From RBG-16-49-21 sp040768125 (lineage in GTDB: Bacteria > Spirochaetota > UBA4802 > UBA5550), in assembly GCA_040768125.1 (NCBI GenBank), contig JAXGNG010000003.1, forward strand, positions 248,001 to 312,000: DNA of 64,000 bases. The letters run 5' to 3'. Each line of letters begins with the position of its first letter. Position 1 is the stretch's first letter. The position numbers were made by a program, and so were the translations under genes. Below the pieces are notes generated by a model that worked only from the letters and a program-made list of their open reading frames with translations, was not told where the DNA came from and did not search any database. Shown piece by piece: positions 8,190 through 17,589 of this stretch.

Positions 8190-10279
8190 TGAACAGGAAT
8201 ACTGCCGGCAGTATATGCCTCGTGATGCTTGCTTCATGCGCGGTCCTCTGGGCCTGCGGCGGCGGCGTGCCTGATCCCGCAAGCGATGCAGTGATCGCCG
8301 CCGACGGCGCGGTGATACGAAGCGAGGAGTTCCGGGGGGGGAGCCATCGCGGAACATTCACCGCCCGGGCATTGAAGGGACTCGACGATTCTGAAGACGT
8401 TGAAGTCATTGACGCGGTTCCCCTCTCCGGGGGCGGGGGGCTCCTGGTCCTGACGCGTTCCCACGGGATCCACGAGATCACCCGAAAGGGCGGGGCCCGG
8501 AGAATCGACCGGGGCATTCCCCCCGAGGTGGTGTATCCCTTCAGCGATTCGCGCCGCACGAAGCCGGTGCGGTCCCACGCGATTGCGCGCGGAGGGATGA
8601 GGATCGCCGTCGTGGTGCCTTCGGCGCTCTATCTCTCCGATGACGGCGGGCGCGCCTTCAGGCGCCTTCCCCTCGCCGGAGTGAAGCGCTCCACCGAGCT
8701 GTTGTCCGTCGCGCTCCATCCCCGGAAGGAGGGGCTCATCATCATCGGCACCGCGTCGAACGGCGTCTACTGTTCCACCGACGGGGGCTCCACGGCGCGC
8801 CTCATCAGGCGGGGGGCCCCCGGCGAGCCCGTCAGGTCCCCCAATTTTCTCGAGGAAGCGCGGTCCCTGGCCTTCGGTGAGGACGGCGACACCTTCTTTG
8901 TCGGATTCGGCGGCGGCCATGGTCTCTACCGGGGGAGCCTCACACGGCAATCCCTGGAACCGATGAAGACCGGCCTTCCCGTAACCTACCCCGACGGAGA
9001 CCCCTACCGCGTCACCTCGGTGCGCTGTCACGGGGGGAACCTCTTCGTGGTGACGAACCGCGGCCGCAGGCTGATCGTCGCCGCTTCACCGAAAGCCCCC
9101 GCGGCGATCGATCCCGCGCTCAGGAACGCATTCCTGGAAAAGGAGGGGCTCCTGGCCCTGCGCTCCGGCGGCGCGCATCTCTCGTTTCCTCCCGAGTACC
9201 GTCCCCGGCGCGATTTCGAGCCCGACCGTCGCGCCCTGGGCAGGCGCGCCCTCTACATCAGCTATTCATTCACGCAGAAGGAGAATTACCCGAAGCTCAT
9301 GAAGCTCCTTCGCGTCCTGGACCTGAACGCCGTGGTGATCAACCTGAAGGACGACTACGGGACGATACGGGTGCCCGTGTCCGACCCGCTCATCACCGCC
9401 GTGCCGGGTTCGGTCAATCCCTACGCGAACGTCCTGGCCACCATCAGGCGCCTCAGGAAGGAGGGCATATACATCATCGCCCGGCAGGTCTGCTTCCAGG
9501 ACGAGAAGCTCTACGCCTACAGGAACGGGACCTACGCGGTGAAGAACCTCGCGGGTGCGCCCTACCGGAAGGGCCCGGAGAAATGGGTGGACGCGTTCAG
9601 CGAATTCGTATGGGACTACAATATCGCCGCGGCGCGGGAGTTCGAGAAGGCAGGCGTCGACGAGATACAGTTCGATTACATCCGTTTCCCCGACATACGG
9701 GGAGAGCGGGACGGGCGGCGCTTCGATCACCGGCGTGACCACCAGACCATGAGGGAGGCCCTGGCGTCATTTTTAAAGAAGGCGAGGGAGCGGCTCGAGG
9801 TGCCCATTTCGGTCGATCTCTTCGGCTTTAACGCCATTTACCAGTGGGGGGAATGGATAGGTCAGGATGTAAGCGAGCTCTCCAGGTACGTCGACGTGAT
9901 AAGCCCGATGTTCTATCCCTCGCACTACACGGGTGGGTACGCCGCCGGCTACGGGGACCGTCGCATCTATTACACCATATACCTGAGCTGCAAGAGGGCG
10001 ATGGAGCTTGCCCCCGGCGTTCACCTGAGGCCGTATATCCAGGCATTTTACTACAGGGAGAACCAGGATAACTACGGTGTGGACTACATCGGCTGGGAGC
10101 TTGACGGATTAAAGCGGGCGGGGTGCGAGGACTTCATCTTCTGGAACGATCTCTCGGAGTACACGATCCTGATACGGGGACTCCGAAAGTACCGGGGCGG
10201 GGACGGGGGACCACTCCCGCCTGAGCTGCGGTCGAGCATACCCAGGAAGCTTCCTTTTCCCGACATGGTTGAGCGGTGA
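8186..10279 (+). CDS. Lipoprotein with BNR-like repeats and DUF4015-type glycoside hydrolase domain
   Basis: A 697-residue protein with a lipobox signal (LASC at 18, or WAC at 24). Residues about 50-340 contain Asp-box (BNR) motifs such as YLSDDGGRAF and YCSTDGGST, as in beta-propellers. From about 350 to 670 lies a TIM-barrel-like domain: LDLNAVVINLKDDYG, GVDEIQFDYIRFPD, ISVDLFGFNA, YVDVISPMFYPSHY. These match the DUF4015 putative glycosyl hydrolase family (GH13-like). The Asp of QFDYIRFP is a likely catalytic or binding acid. The protein probably acts on an extracellular or envelope polysaccharide. It overlaps the preceding pentapeptide-repeat gene by four bases (ATGA), so the two lipoproteins may form a unit. 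Confidence 0.82.
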   Translation: MMNRNTAGSICLVMLASCAVLWACGGGVPDPASDAVIAADGAVIRSEEFRGGSHRGTFTARALKGLDDSEDVEVIDAVPLSGGGGLLVLTRSHGIHEITRKGGARRIDRGIPPEVVYPFSDSRRTKPVRSHAIARGGMRIAVVVPSALYLSDDGGRAFRRLPLAGVKRSTELLSVALHPRKEGLIIIGTASNGVYCSTDGGSTARLIRRGAPGEPVRSPNFLEEARSLAFGEDGDTFFVGFGGGHGLYRGSLTRQSLEPMKTGLPVTYPDGDPYRVTSVRCHGGNLFVVTNRGRRLIVAASPKAPAAIDPALRNAFLEKEGLLALRSGGAHLSFPPEYRPRRDFEPDRRALGRRALYISYSFTQKENYPKLMKLLRVLDLNAVVINLKDDYGTIRVPVSDPLITAVPGSVNPYANVLATIRRLRKEGIYIIARQVCFQDEKLYAYRNGTYAVKNLAGAPYRKGPEKWVDAFSEFVWDYNIAAAREFEKAGVDEIQFDYIRFPDIRGERDGRRFDHRRDHQTMREALASFLKKARERLEVPISVDLFGFNAIYQWGEWIGQDVSELSRYVDVISPMFYPSHYTGGYAAGYGDRRIYYTIYLSCKRAMELAPGVHLRPYIQAFYYRENQDNYGVDYIGWELDGLKRAGCEDFIFWNDLSEYTILIRGLRKYRGGDGGPLPPELRSSIPRKLPFPDMVER

Positions 10280-10417
10280 ACCCTTCGGCGGGGATATTTG
10301 TTCTTGACGAAATGACCCGCGCGATAAAATTTTGGATACATGGACAGGGCCCTTCGCCCTCCCGGTGCCTCCGCCGGGTTGCGTGACCGGCCGATCTCAC
10401 TTCCCGGGGGTACTGAC

Positions 10418-11392
10418 ATGATTCTCGTGACGGGCTGCAACAGCCTGCTGGGGCGCAGGCTTGTAAAGAGACTCATCGATGCCGGGGAAAAGGTGAGGTG
10501 CCTCGACCTTGAAAAGCCGCGGGACCTTCCCGAATCCGCGGAATTCGTGCGCGGTGACCTCTGCGATGACAATGATCCTGGACTCCTGTGCGCTGACGTT
10601 GATGTCCTCTTCCATCTGTTTGACGTCAAGAGCCCCGTTCATCACGGGAGGCGGTACATGAAGCGGGTCAATATCAGGGGGACGAGGCGGCTTCTCGACG
10701 CCGCCGGCGCCGCGGGGGTCTCGAAATTTTTCTTCCTTTCATCCTACGAAGTCTACGGGAAAACGGAGAAGGTCCCCACGGCGGAGTATGCCGTGAAGAA
10801 AATGAAGCCCGTGACGGCGTACGGCAGGGACAAGCTCAAAGCCGAGCGCCTCTGCATGGAACGCCATAAGGCGGGCCCCATGGCGGTGACGGTGTTCAGG
10901 CCCGCGCCCCTCGTGGGCCCCGGCACGAGAAATCCCATCACCCTCATCACCCTCCTCATGGCCCTGGGCGTGGAGGAGGCGAACCGCGTCTACGTCGCGG
11001 GGCACGGCGAGAACCGGTTCCAGCTCCTCCATCCCGACGACGCGGCGGAAGCCCTCATGCTGGCCTGCCGGTCCGCGGTAACGGCGGGGAAGGTGTACAA
11101 CCTGGGATCGGATGACGTGCCGATGCAGATGGAGCAGATGCTGGAGATAAAGGAGAAGGCGCGCCTCGACGCCGAGATCAGGCACCTTTCGACCTCGCGG
11201 GCGAGGTGGCTCTCCTTCCTCCTCAGGCCCTTCAAGATCGATTACCTTAACAAGGGCCACGTGCTCTACCTTCTCGCCAACCTGATCCTCGATTGCCGCG
11301 CGGCCAAGACGGATCTTGGATGGGAGCCGAAAAAGGGGAACGTGGATATCCTGCTTGAAACGATACGCTGGTACAGGAGCGAGAAGCTGTAA
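10418..11392 (+). CDS. NAD(P)-dependent epimerase/dehydratase (extended SDR)
   Basis: ATG at 10418 (MILVTGCNSLLGRRLVKRL) is preceded by GGGGG and gives a 324-residue protein; longer readings begin in non-conserved sequence. The N terminus carries the extended-SDR nucleotide motif TGxxSxxG, followed by an acidic residue after beta-2 (CLDLE). The catalytic pair is YGRDK (YxxxK), with Ser in FFLSSYEVYG. The C-terminal part is typical of sugar-nucleotide or 3-beta-hydroxysteroid-dehydrogenase-like enzymes. The substrate cannot be named. A TTGACG box at 10304 and TAAAAT at 10325 make a possible but short-spaced promoter. It converges on the VWA-domain operon. Confidence 0.85.
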   Translation: MILVTGCNSLLGRRLVKRLIDAGEKVRCLDLEKPRDLPESAEFVRGDLCDDNDPGLLCADVDVLFHLFDVKSPVHHGRRYMKRVNIRGTRRLLDAAGAAGVSKFFFLSSYEVYGKTEKVPTAEYAVKKMKPVTAYGRDKLKAERLCMERHKAGPMAVTVFRPAPLVGPGTRNPITLITLLMALGVEEANRVYVAGHGENRFQLLHPDDAAEALMLACRSAVTAGKVYNLGSDDVPMQMEQMLEIKEKARLDAEIRHLSTSRARWLSFLLRPFKIDYLNKGHVLYLLANLILDCRAAKTDLGWEPKKGNVDILLETIRWYRSEKL

Positions 11393-11443
11393 CCCGTTGC
11401 CGGGACCGTGACGCGGCGGGAGAGGCCCGCCGGAATCCCCGTC

Positions 11444-13156
11444 TTAAAGGCCGTCGCTGTCGAGGAGACCCGATCGTTCGAGCTCCTTTTCTTCCGCCTT
11501 CTTTGATTTCTCCGCGCGCTTCGCCGCCCGGCCCTCACTGGTGAAGGTTTTTTTGAGGAACTCCCACAGCTTGACGAGGAGGAGCATGAAGAGCTGTCCC
11601 CTGCTTCCCGCGCCGGTGTCCATGGTTAACACCACCTGAGACTTTTTCATCTCGTCGATGGTGAGGCGGCGTTCGTCGAGCTTCATCTGCTTCAGCATCT
11701 GTTTTGCCTGGGACCTGGCGATCTTCATGGTGTTCTTGTCGTCCGTGAGGTCCCGCTTTTCGGTGAGGAGGTAGATCATTTCCGGGTTCTTGAGCATCCG
11801 CCTCTTGATCCGCGCGATGGTGGCGATGGCTTCCTGGAGGAGGGGGTTCTCCTCGTTGCCGTTTTTCATGAGCATCTGGACGTACTGGTGGAAAAACTGG
11901 AGCTGGCGGAAGAGCTTTCTCTTTTCCAGGAGTGTGAGGTTTTTGAGATCGATGATCGTGAACCGGTCCAGGGTGAAGCGGATGAACTCCAGCTGGTCCT
12001 CGCCGAGATGGTAGAGGAGCTCCGTGTTCAGGTCGCCGATCTCGATATACTTGGACGCGACATCGCGGAGGTCCCTGAACATCTTTTCCGAAGAGTCGAG
12101 TATTTTCCTGAAGGCGACCTTCTCCGCCACCGAGATGGTTCCCTCCGTCGTGGCACCGTCACCGTCCTCCATCTTTTTCTTGATGACGTTCATGTCCATG
12201 GTGTCGGAATAGATGGGGACGCTTCCCCGCTTGAGATGCCCCTCGATCTCGGTGAGTTCGGGCGTCGCCACGTCATCGCCGATCTTTAAAATGTTGAGCC
12301 TGATGTCGCCGAGCTTGACCTTCAGCTCGTTTTTTTCGATCTTACTGATGCCATCGGTTACCACGAGTATTTCCGACTTCGCCATCTCCTTGTCGTACCT
12401 GATGTCGCTTATCGCCTGGAGCACCGCCTCGTGAATATTGGTGCCTTTCCCCCCCGTCGTGGTGTAAAGTATCTCCTCGATGAGACGGGGAAAGTCCTGG
12501 AGTTTTTCCACCTTGATGAGGTCCCCGGGACGGGAATCGAAGGGGCGGTAGAAAATCTTCGCCCGGGTGTTGTATTTTTTCCTGAGGAACTCGGCGATGA
12601 TGCATTTCGAGTAGAAGGTGCGGAGTTTCGCCTCCATCGACTTCGATCGGTCGAGAAGGATGAAGAACTTCTGCTCGTAGCGGTTCGCTTCCTTCCCCTT
12701 TTTTTCGCGGGAGGTGGAGATCGGCTTGAAGCTGTCCGCCTCGGTCTCGTAGTGCCGTTGCACCAGGAGCGTCTTGGTGAGAAGCTTCACGTCGAAGAGG
12801 TCCTGGTCCTGGGCGAGTTCCCGGGGCAGGGCCTTCTTCAGGTCGATGATGGTGCGGTAGGGCTCGATCTCCATCCTGTCGGAAACGGGGGCGATCTTTT
12901 CCAGGCGGTTCACCTGGATGCTTTCCTTCCGGTCGGGGCGCAGCTCGCGGTCATCCCGGGAGATTTCCTCCAGGGCGCGGAAGGCGTCGTCGAGGCGTTC
13001 GTCGGAGAAGATGACACGGGCGATTTCGAAGAGGACGAAGAACTGCGGGGGAAGGATCGTCCGGGAGTATTCGAAGAAACCAAGGGAGTCCCAGTATTCG
13101 AAGAAATCGACCTCTTCGGCGTCCTTCCTCCTGAAGGTGGCGGCTTCAGCCGTCAT
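11444..13156 (-). CDS. VWA-domain protein, partner of adjacent MoxR-type ATPase
   Basis: A 570-residue cytoplasmic protein. The von Willebrand A domain (about 160-330) has a complete MIDAS: LLDRSKSM (DxSxS, D169), the Thr of GGKGTNIHEA, and Asp in VVTDG. It is flanked by helical regions and ends with a highly charged tail. MoxR-type AAA+ ATPases are typically encoded beside such VWA proteins (RavA-ViaA, CoxDE-like, NorQD), where the VWA protein links the ATPase to its client. The start lies 12 bases after the ATPase stop. It is last in a four-gene leftward operon. The client is unknown; the context with a sensor-kinase homologue is unlike the E. coli ravA-viaA pair. Confidence 0.88.
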   Translation of the reverse strand: MTAEAATFRRKDAEEVDFFEYWDSLGFFEYSRTILPPQFFVLFEIARVIFSDERLDDAFRALEEISRDDRELRPDRKESIQVNRLEKIAPVSDRMEIEPYRTIIDLKKALPRELAQDQDLFDVKLLTKTLLVQRHYETEADSFKPISTSREKKGKEANRYEQKFFILLDRSKSMEAKLRTFYSKCIIAEFLRKKYNTRAKIFYRPFDSRPGDLIKVEKLQDFPRLIEEILYTTTGGKGTNIHEAVLQAISDIRYDKEMAKSEILVVTDGISKIEKNELKVKLGDIRLNILKIGDDVATPELTEIEGHLKRGSVPIYSDTMDMNVIKKKMEDGDGATTEGTISVAEKVAFRKILDSSEKMFRDLRDVASKYIEIGDLNTELLYHLGEDQLEFIRFTLDRFTIIDLKNLTLLEKRKLFRQLQFFHQYVQMLMKNGNEENPLLQEAIATIARIKRRMLKNPEMIYLLTEKRDLTDDKNTMKIARSQAKQMLKQMKLDERRLTIDEMKKSQVVLTMDTGAGSRGQLFMLLLVKLWEFLKKTFTSEGRAAKRAEKSKKAEEKELERSGLLDSDGL

Positions 13157-13168
13157 GGCGCGCCTCTC

Positions 13169-14659
13169 TCAGTAGAGATCACGGTAATCCTGCATGATGC
13201 CGTTTTTCAGTTCCTGCACCTCCTCCACCGAGGGGGTGAGGTCCAGGATGTTCTTTTTCAACGACTCGATGGTCAGCTTCTGGTCCTCGTCGATCCGCTT
13301 CGTGGGAAAGATCTTTTTCAGAAACTCAAAGACGCTCTGGAGGATCCCCTTCCGGGCCAGGATGGCCTCCTTCCGCTCGGGGCTCTGCCGGATCTCCTGG
13401 AATACCTGGCGTATGTTCAGGAGCAGCTCGATCTGCTGTAAGGCGCCCGTGGCCTTGTACTGGGTGATGGTCTGGTTGAAGGTGTCGAGATAGAGGTCGG
13501 TTTCCGACTTGTCTTTCGCCTTCACCGAGATGTAGCTGTTCAGGGTGCAGAGACAGATGTACATCTCCTGGAGATCGTCCAGGGTCACCTGGAAACGGTT
13601 GTTGATGAGGGCCGAGGCGCGGAGGAAATCGCCCACCTTCGCTATCTTGCGGGGTGAAAGGAAAAAGTTGTAGTCGCTTTTCCGCATCTCGCTCATGAAC
13701 TTGTCGATCAGCACGTTCTTCATGAAATAGATGAAATCGGGGGTCTCGATGCGGATGTTCCTGTTCCTGTTCTTGATGATGTCGTAGAGATGGAGTATCT
13801 GGTTGAAGTAGATTTTCTGCTCCGGCTCCACGGGCTTGCCCCCGCTCATGGCGTAGGTGTGGTCGATGAGAAGCTGGTGGTAGACGTTCGTGTTTTCCGG
13901 GATGATCGACTTGTAGGTGAAACGGTCGAGTACCGCCTCGGTGACCTCGTTCATCCTCATGTAGTTCGCCGTGGCGATGGCGGTGTGTAGGGACGTGTCG
14001 ATCTGCTCGGAGCCGTTGATGAACTTCCGCTCGTTCAATACCGTCAGGAGCGACCGGAGAACGACGTCGCTTGCGTCGAAAAACTCGTCGAGGAACACGA
14101 AGTTCGCCTCGATGATCGATCCCTTGATGTTATGCCGTATCCGTCCCTTTTTGAACTCCTCGATGTTGTAGGGGCCGAAGTAGTTGTCCGGCGTCTGGTC
14201 CTTGCTCGCCTGGGATGAAAAGACCCGGGCGCCCTGGAAGGTGTTGAAGATGTACTGCGCCAGGTAGGACTTCGCCATCCCCGTGCGAGAAAGGAGCAGC
14301 ATGTGCTCCCCCGTCAGGATCGCGAAAATTGCCTGGCGGGTTATCTCGTTGCGGCCGATGACGTTTTCCCCGATGCGGTTCATGTGCCACTTCAGGTTTG
14401 CCGCTATGGTGGGTATGTCAAGGTCGTCCGCCTTGATCGTGGCGAGGTCGCTCTTTTTGTCGGGAACTTTTTCCGCGGGCGCCTCGGCGGCGGGGGCCTC
14501 CGGGGCGGCGGGGGCGTGTATCAGGTTGAGGTAGTCCCGGGCGCGTTCGAACTTCTGAAGGGATTCCCTGTCGAGTTCAAGATCGGGAAGCATCGATTGC
14601 GTCATGGCGCGGTAGCCGTCATCGCCCAGGATCTTCTGCATGTCATCCTGCTTTTTCAT
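13169..14659 (-). CDS. MoxR/RavA-type AAA+ ATPase
   Basis: A 496-residue protein. An N-terminal extension with an Ala/Pro/Glu-rich linker (about 50-68) precedes the AAA+ core: VIGRNEITRQAIFAIL, Walker A SRTGMAKS (K130), Walker B NFVFLDEFFDAS, sensor 1 region AIATANYMRMNE and arginine-finger region AVLDRFTYK. The TGMAKS form of Walker A and the FLDE Walker B are characteristic of MoxR/RavA proteins, which remodel protein complexes using ATP. The C-terminal 200 residues are helical. The ATG overlaps the stop of the kinase-like gene (ATGA), with AGCAGGA as ribosome site, so their expression is likely coupled. It acts with the VWA protein encoded next. Confidence 0.92.
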   Translation of the reverse strand: MKKQDDMQKILGDDGYRAMTQSMLPDLELDRESLQKFERARDYLNLIHAPAAPEAPAAEAPAEKVPDKKSDLATIKADDLDIPTIAANLKWHMNRIGENVIGRNEITRQAIFAILTGEHMLLLSRTGMAKSYLAQYIFNTFQGARVFSSQASKDQTPDNYFGPYNIEEFKKGRIRHNIKGSIIEANFVFLDEFFDASDVVLRSLLTVLNERKFINGSEQIDTSLHTAIATANYMRMNEVTEAVLDRFTYKSIIPENTNVYHQLLIDHTYAMSGGKPVEPEQKIYFNQILHLYDIIKNRNRNIRIETPDFIYFMKNVLIDKFMSEMRKSDYNFFLSPRKIAKVGDFLRASALINNRFQVTLDDLQEMYICLCTLNSYISVKAKDKSETDLYLDTFNQTITQYKATGALQQIELLLNIRQVFQEIRQSPERKEAILARKGILQSVFEFLKKIFPTKRIDEDQKLTIESLKKNILDLTPSVEEVQELKNGIMQDYRDLY

Positions 14660-16290
14660 TCCTGCTCCCCCGGTTGGTTGTGTTCCGCCATGGGGAGGAC
14701 GATCTTGAAGGAGGTGCCCTCGCCGGGCCTTGATTTGAGGCCGATGGTGCCTCCCAGGCTCTGCACGATCGCCGAGGTGATCATGAGGCCGAGCCCCGTT
14801 GCCTGCGTCCCCTTGGTGGTGAAAAACGGCTGGAATATCTTCTGCATGTTTTCTTCCGGGATGCCGATCCCGTCGTCCGATATGGTCATGACCGCGTAGG
14901 AATGGGTGCCCACGCTCGATGTCTCAATGCTTATGGCGATGGACCCCTTTTCCGGCATCGCCTCCTCGGCGTTTTCGATGAACTGAAGGAGGAGCTGCTG
15001 TATCTGGTTCTGGTTCGCCCGTATGGTGGCCGGTTCAGGGGAGGGGTTTATCTTCATCTCAAAGCCCTCGCTCCTGAGGCGTTTCACCATGAGCTCGACG
15101 GGATGGCTCGCAAGGACCTTGTTGAGGTCGATGAGTTCCCGGTTCTCTTCATCCGCGCTGGACAGGCTCACCAGTTGTTCGGTGATGTTCTTGATCTTGT
15201 TCAGCTCCTGGTGGAGTGAATCGATGTAGCCGTCGGCCGGGCTTCCGTCCTCGACGTTCCTGTCTATGAAATTGAGGTCCATCACCATCCTGTTGATGCA
15301 GTTCCTCAGCTCCGACGCCACGCCCGAGGCCAGGATGCCGAGGGCGGAGAGTTTTTCCGATTCATAGATCCTGCTGGTGATCGTCGCCTGTTCGGTATGG
15401 TCCTCGACCATGAAAATGATCTTCTCGATGGTGTCCTTCACGTCAACGACGGGAACGACGGTGGCGTTGATGATGAGCTGTCGGCCGCTGGTGAAGGCGC
15501 GGTAGGGGATGTTGAAGGACCGCACCGTTTTTTTCTCCGTCCGGCACTGCTCGTTCAGGGCGCCCATGCCGCTCTTCGTGAAGGCGGGCTCGTCCAGGAT
15601 GTTCATCCCCACCAGGGTGTCCGTGGGGCTGTGGCCCATTATCTGCTTGAGTGCGGGATTCTCCGAGAGGATGATCCCGGAGGGGTCCATGACGAAGATG
15701 CCGATGGGGGCGTGGTTGATGATGTCCTCGTTGAAGTCACGCAGGCCCTTCAATTCCTGGGACTGGGCGAGCTGCTCCTTGACCTTCGATTCGAGCATGC
15801 GGCTGTACTCTTTCGATTTCTTCTCGGCCAGGTGCTTCTCGGTGATGTTCTTCATGATGCCGATGAGGCCGACGATCTCCCCCTCGGGAGACTTGATGGG
15901 AGAGAAGCTCGCGGTGAAATAGACCGTCTTACCCTCCTCGTTGAAGGACTTCATTATTTCGTTCTCGAAGGTCTTGCCTTTCTTTATCACCTCGCCGAAC
16001 ACGAAGGTGGCGCGGTCGTGCTCGATGGAGGGGATGTTTTTCAGAAAATGGCCGCCCAGGCTTCGCCCCGCCCAGGAGGGATAAAATACCTTCCACGCGG
16101 AGTTGATGTAGACGATGTTGCCTTCCTTGTCGATTACGAAGATGATGTCCGACGTCGCCTCGAGGAGCGAATGGTAGTCGATATGGATCCTCTGGAGTTT
16201 CCCCGATGTTATCCTGAGCTTCCCCTGGAGATCGGAGATGATCTTGATGAGTTCTTCTTTCGAGAGATCGTGAAGGTTGTTCTGTTCCAT
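14656..16290 (-). CDS. PAS-domain histidine-kinase homologue with Ser in place of the phospho-accepting His
   Basis: A 544-residue soluble protein. A short coiled coil precedes PAS1 (about 45-150, IIFVIDKEGNIVYINSAW) and PAS2 (about 190-300, IGIFVMDPSGIILSENPAL). The dimerisation region has the expected H-box context (SALGILASGVASELRN), but the residue at the His position is Ser (S326, codon 15313-15315, TCG). The ATPase domain looks intact: N box QLLLQFIENAEEAM, G1 DDGIGIP, F box FQPFFTTK, G2 TGLGL. It may bind or hydrolyse ATP as a conformational switch, act as a phosphatase, or phosphorylate elsewhere; classical autophosphorylation is not expected. It starts 11 bases after the four-TM gene and overlaps the AAA+ gene. 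Confidence 0.88.
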   Translation of the reverse strand: MEQNNLHDLSKEELIKIISDLQGKLRITSGKLQRIHIDYHSLLEATSDIIFVIDKEGNIVYINSAWKVFYPSWAGRSLGGHFLKNIPSIEHDRATFVFGEVIKKGKTFENEIMKSFNEEGKTVYFTASFSPIKSPEGEIVGLIGIMKNITEKHLAEKKSKEYSRMLESKVKEQLAQSQELKGLRDFNEDIINHAPIGIFVMDPSGIILSENPALKQIMGHSPTDTLVGMNILDEPAFTKSGMGALNEQCRTEKKTVRSFNIPYRAFTSGRQLIINATVVPVVDVKDTIEKIIFMVEDHTEQATITSRIYESEKLSALGILASGVASELRNCINRMVMDLNFIDRNVEDGSPADGYIDSLHQELNKIKNITEQLVSLSSADEENRELIDLNKVLASHPVELMVKRLRSEGFEMKINPSPEPATIRANQNQIQQLLLQFIENAEEAMPEKGSIAISIETSSVGTHSYAVMTISDDGIGIPEENMQKIFQPFFTTKGTQATGLGLMITSAIVQSLGGTIGLKSRPGEGTSFKIVLPMAEHNQPGEQE

Positions 16291-16301
16291 GGCGTTTCCG
16301 C

Positions 16302-16727
16302 TCAGACGGCATTTCCTCCGGTTGTTTTCGACGCGGATTTCATTTTCCTCTGGAGCTTGTTCGCGGAGATGAGGAACCAGACCTCAACGAAGAGGCTCAG
16401 TATCGTACCGAGGAGAAAGGAGACGCCGAAATAGAACTGGTTCAGGTTAATGAGGAAGAGGCCCCCCAGGGCGATCGCGACGAGGAACACTATCTTGATC
16501 GGGAAGGACGCCAGCGTGATGGTGAACATCGCCATGATGTTGGAGGTGATGGCCTTCCGGGCGATGATGATCCAGACGATCGAAAAGAACATGCTCAGAA
16601 GGGTGCCGAGGAAGTATCCGTTGAATTCCGGAATGCCCCGGTAGTTGAAGCAGTAGATAGTGATGCCGATGTTGAGAAGGATCGGAAGGGAAAGCAATAT
16701 GACCGCTATGATAAATAATCGTTTCAT
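16302..16727 (-). CDS. Four-helix membrane protein, first gene of kinase-like/MoxR/VWA operon
   Basis: From ATG (complement of 16725-16727) the protein has 141 residues and begins MKRLFIIAVILLSLPILLN. Four hydrophobic helices cover about residues 4-24, 35-55, 65-90 and 97-120, ending in a basic tail. It resembles no family I can name. A longer reading to 16826 would add a Pro/Gly-rich stretch that looks non-coding. Eleven bases separate its stop from the kinase-like gene, so it probably leads the operon. A plausible role is a membrane partner or input for the soluble PAS protein, but nothing in the sequence proves it. Confidence 0.7.
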   Translation of the reverse strand: MKRLFIIAVILLSLPILLNIGITIYCFNYRGIPEFNGYFLGTLLSMFFSIVWIIIARKAITSNIMAMFTITLASFPIKIVFLVAIALGGLFLINLNQFYFGVSFLLGTILSLFVEVWFLISANKLQRKMKSASKTTGGNAV

Positions 16728-16896
16728 GGGCGCCCTGTCGAATGCGTTGAAGTAGTACGGCGGATGAAAGGGCGGGCGTCCCCATCGGACGGCCCGCCCC
16801 GATTCGGCGCCGCCCGGAGGCGGCACCCTCCCCGGCGCGCATCACAGCATGGCAGAACCGCCGGGGGGTGTCAAGCCTATTTGATCCCGGTCCCTG

Positions 16897-17589
16897 CTAC
16901 CCGAGCTTGCCCATCAGCTCCTGGCTCACTTCCTTGACGCCGGGCTTGCCGTCAAGCTCGATGATCGCCGGAACGCCGTTGTTGTCTTTCGAAATCTTTT
17001 TGAAATAGGCCACCGCGGCCAGGGTGCCTTTCTTCTCGTCGTAGTAGATGTCGTGCCTCTTGTTGATGGCCGTTTCGTCCTGGTCGTCCGAGCGGGCGGA
17101 AAGGGCGCCGCCGCACACCCGGCACACCATCTGGCCGTCCTTCTCAGCGGGCTTGATGGCGTCGATGAAGATGTTGTTCGGGTGATTGTTGTCATTGGCG
17201 CAGAGCCGCCGGCCCATGATCCTGTTCTTCGAGGTCTCGCGGTCGAGAATGATTTCGATCACGTAGTCGAGCTTGATCCCCGCCTTGCGGAGCGCCTCGT
17301 CGAGTGCCTTTGCCTGCTCGTCGTTCCGGGGAAAGCCGTCGAGGAGCCAGCCTTTTTTGCAGTCGTCTTTCTGGAGCCGGTCGAGGATCATCGGGATGGT
17401 GATGTCGTCGGGAACCAGGTCGCCCCGATCGATGTATTCTTTCGCTTTCTTCCCCAGCTCGGTGCCCCCCTTGATGTTTTCCCTGAAGATGACGCCCGAT
17501 TCTATATGGGTAATAGCGTATTTCTGTTGAACCACTGCGCCCTGTGTGCCTTTTCCGCTTCCGTTGGGCCCGAATATAAGAACATTCAT
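16897..17589 (-). CDS. adk: Adenylate kinase
   Basis: Catalyses AMP + ATP to 2 ADP in the cytoplasm. ATG at the complement of 17587-17589 gives 230 residues (MNVLIFGPNGSGKGTQGAVV), with a GAGAGG ribosome site. The P-loop GPNGSGKGT, the GDLVPDD element and the DGFPRN motif are all present. The LID is long and carries LCAND...HPNN...CRVCGG, suggesting a zinc-type LID with an incomplete or variant Cys set. The C-terminal part has the expected KGT-x-AVAYF region. It is monocistronic as far as can be seen and divergent from the deoxyribosyltransferase-like gene. Confidence 0.95.
   Translation of the reverse strand: MNVLIFGPNGSGKGTQGAVVQQKYAITHIESGVIFRENIKGGTELGKKAKEYIDRGDLVPDDITIPMILDRLQKDDCKKGWLLDGFPRNDEQAKALDEALRKAGIKLDYVIEIILDRETSKNRIMGRRLCANDNNHPNNIFIDAIKPAEKDGQMVCRVCGGALSARSDDQDETAINKRHDIYYDEKKGTLAAVAYFKKISKDNNGVPAIIELDGKPGVKEVSQELMGKLG

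Noticed and set aside
12431..13441. 336-residue plus-strand frame
   Set aside because: Antisense to the VWA and MoxR genes, which have complete functional motifs.
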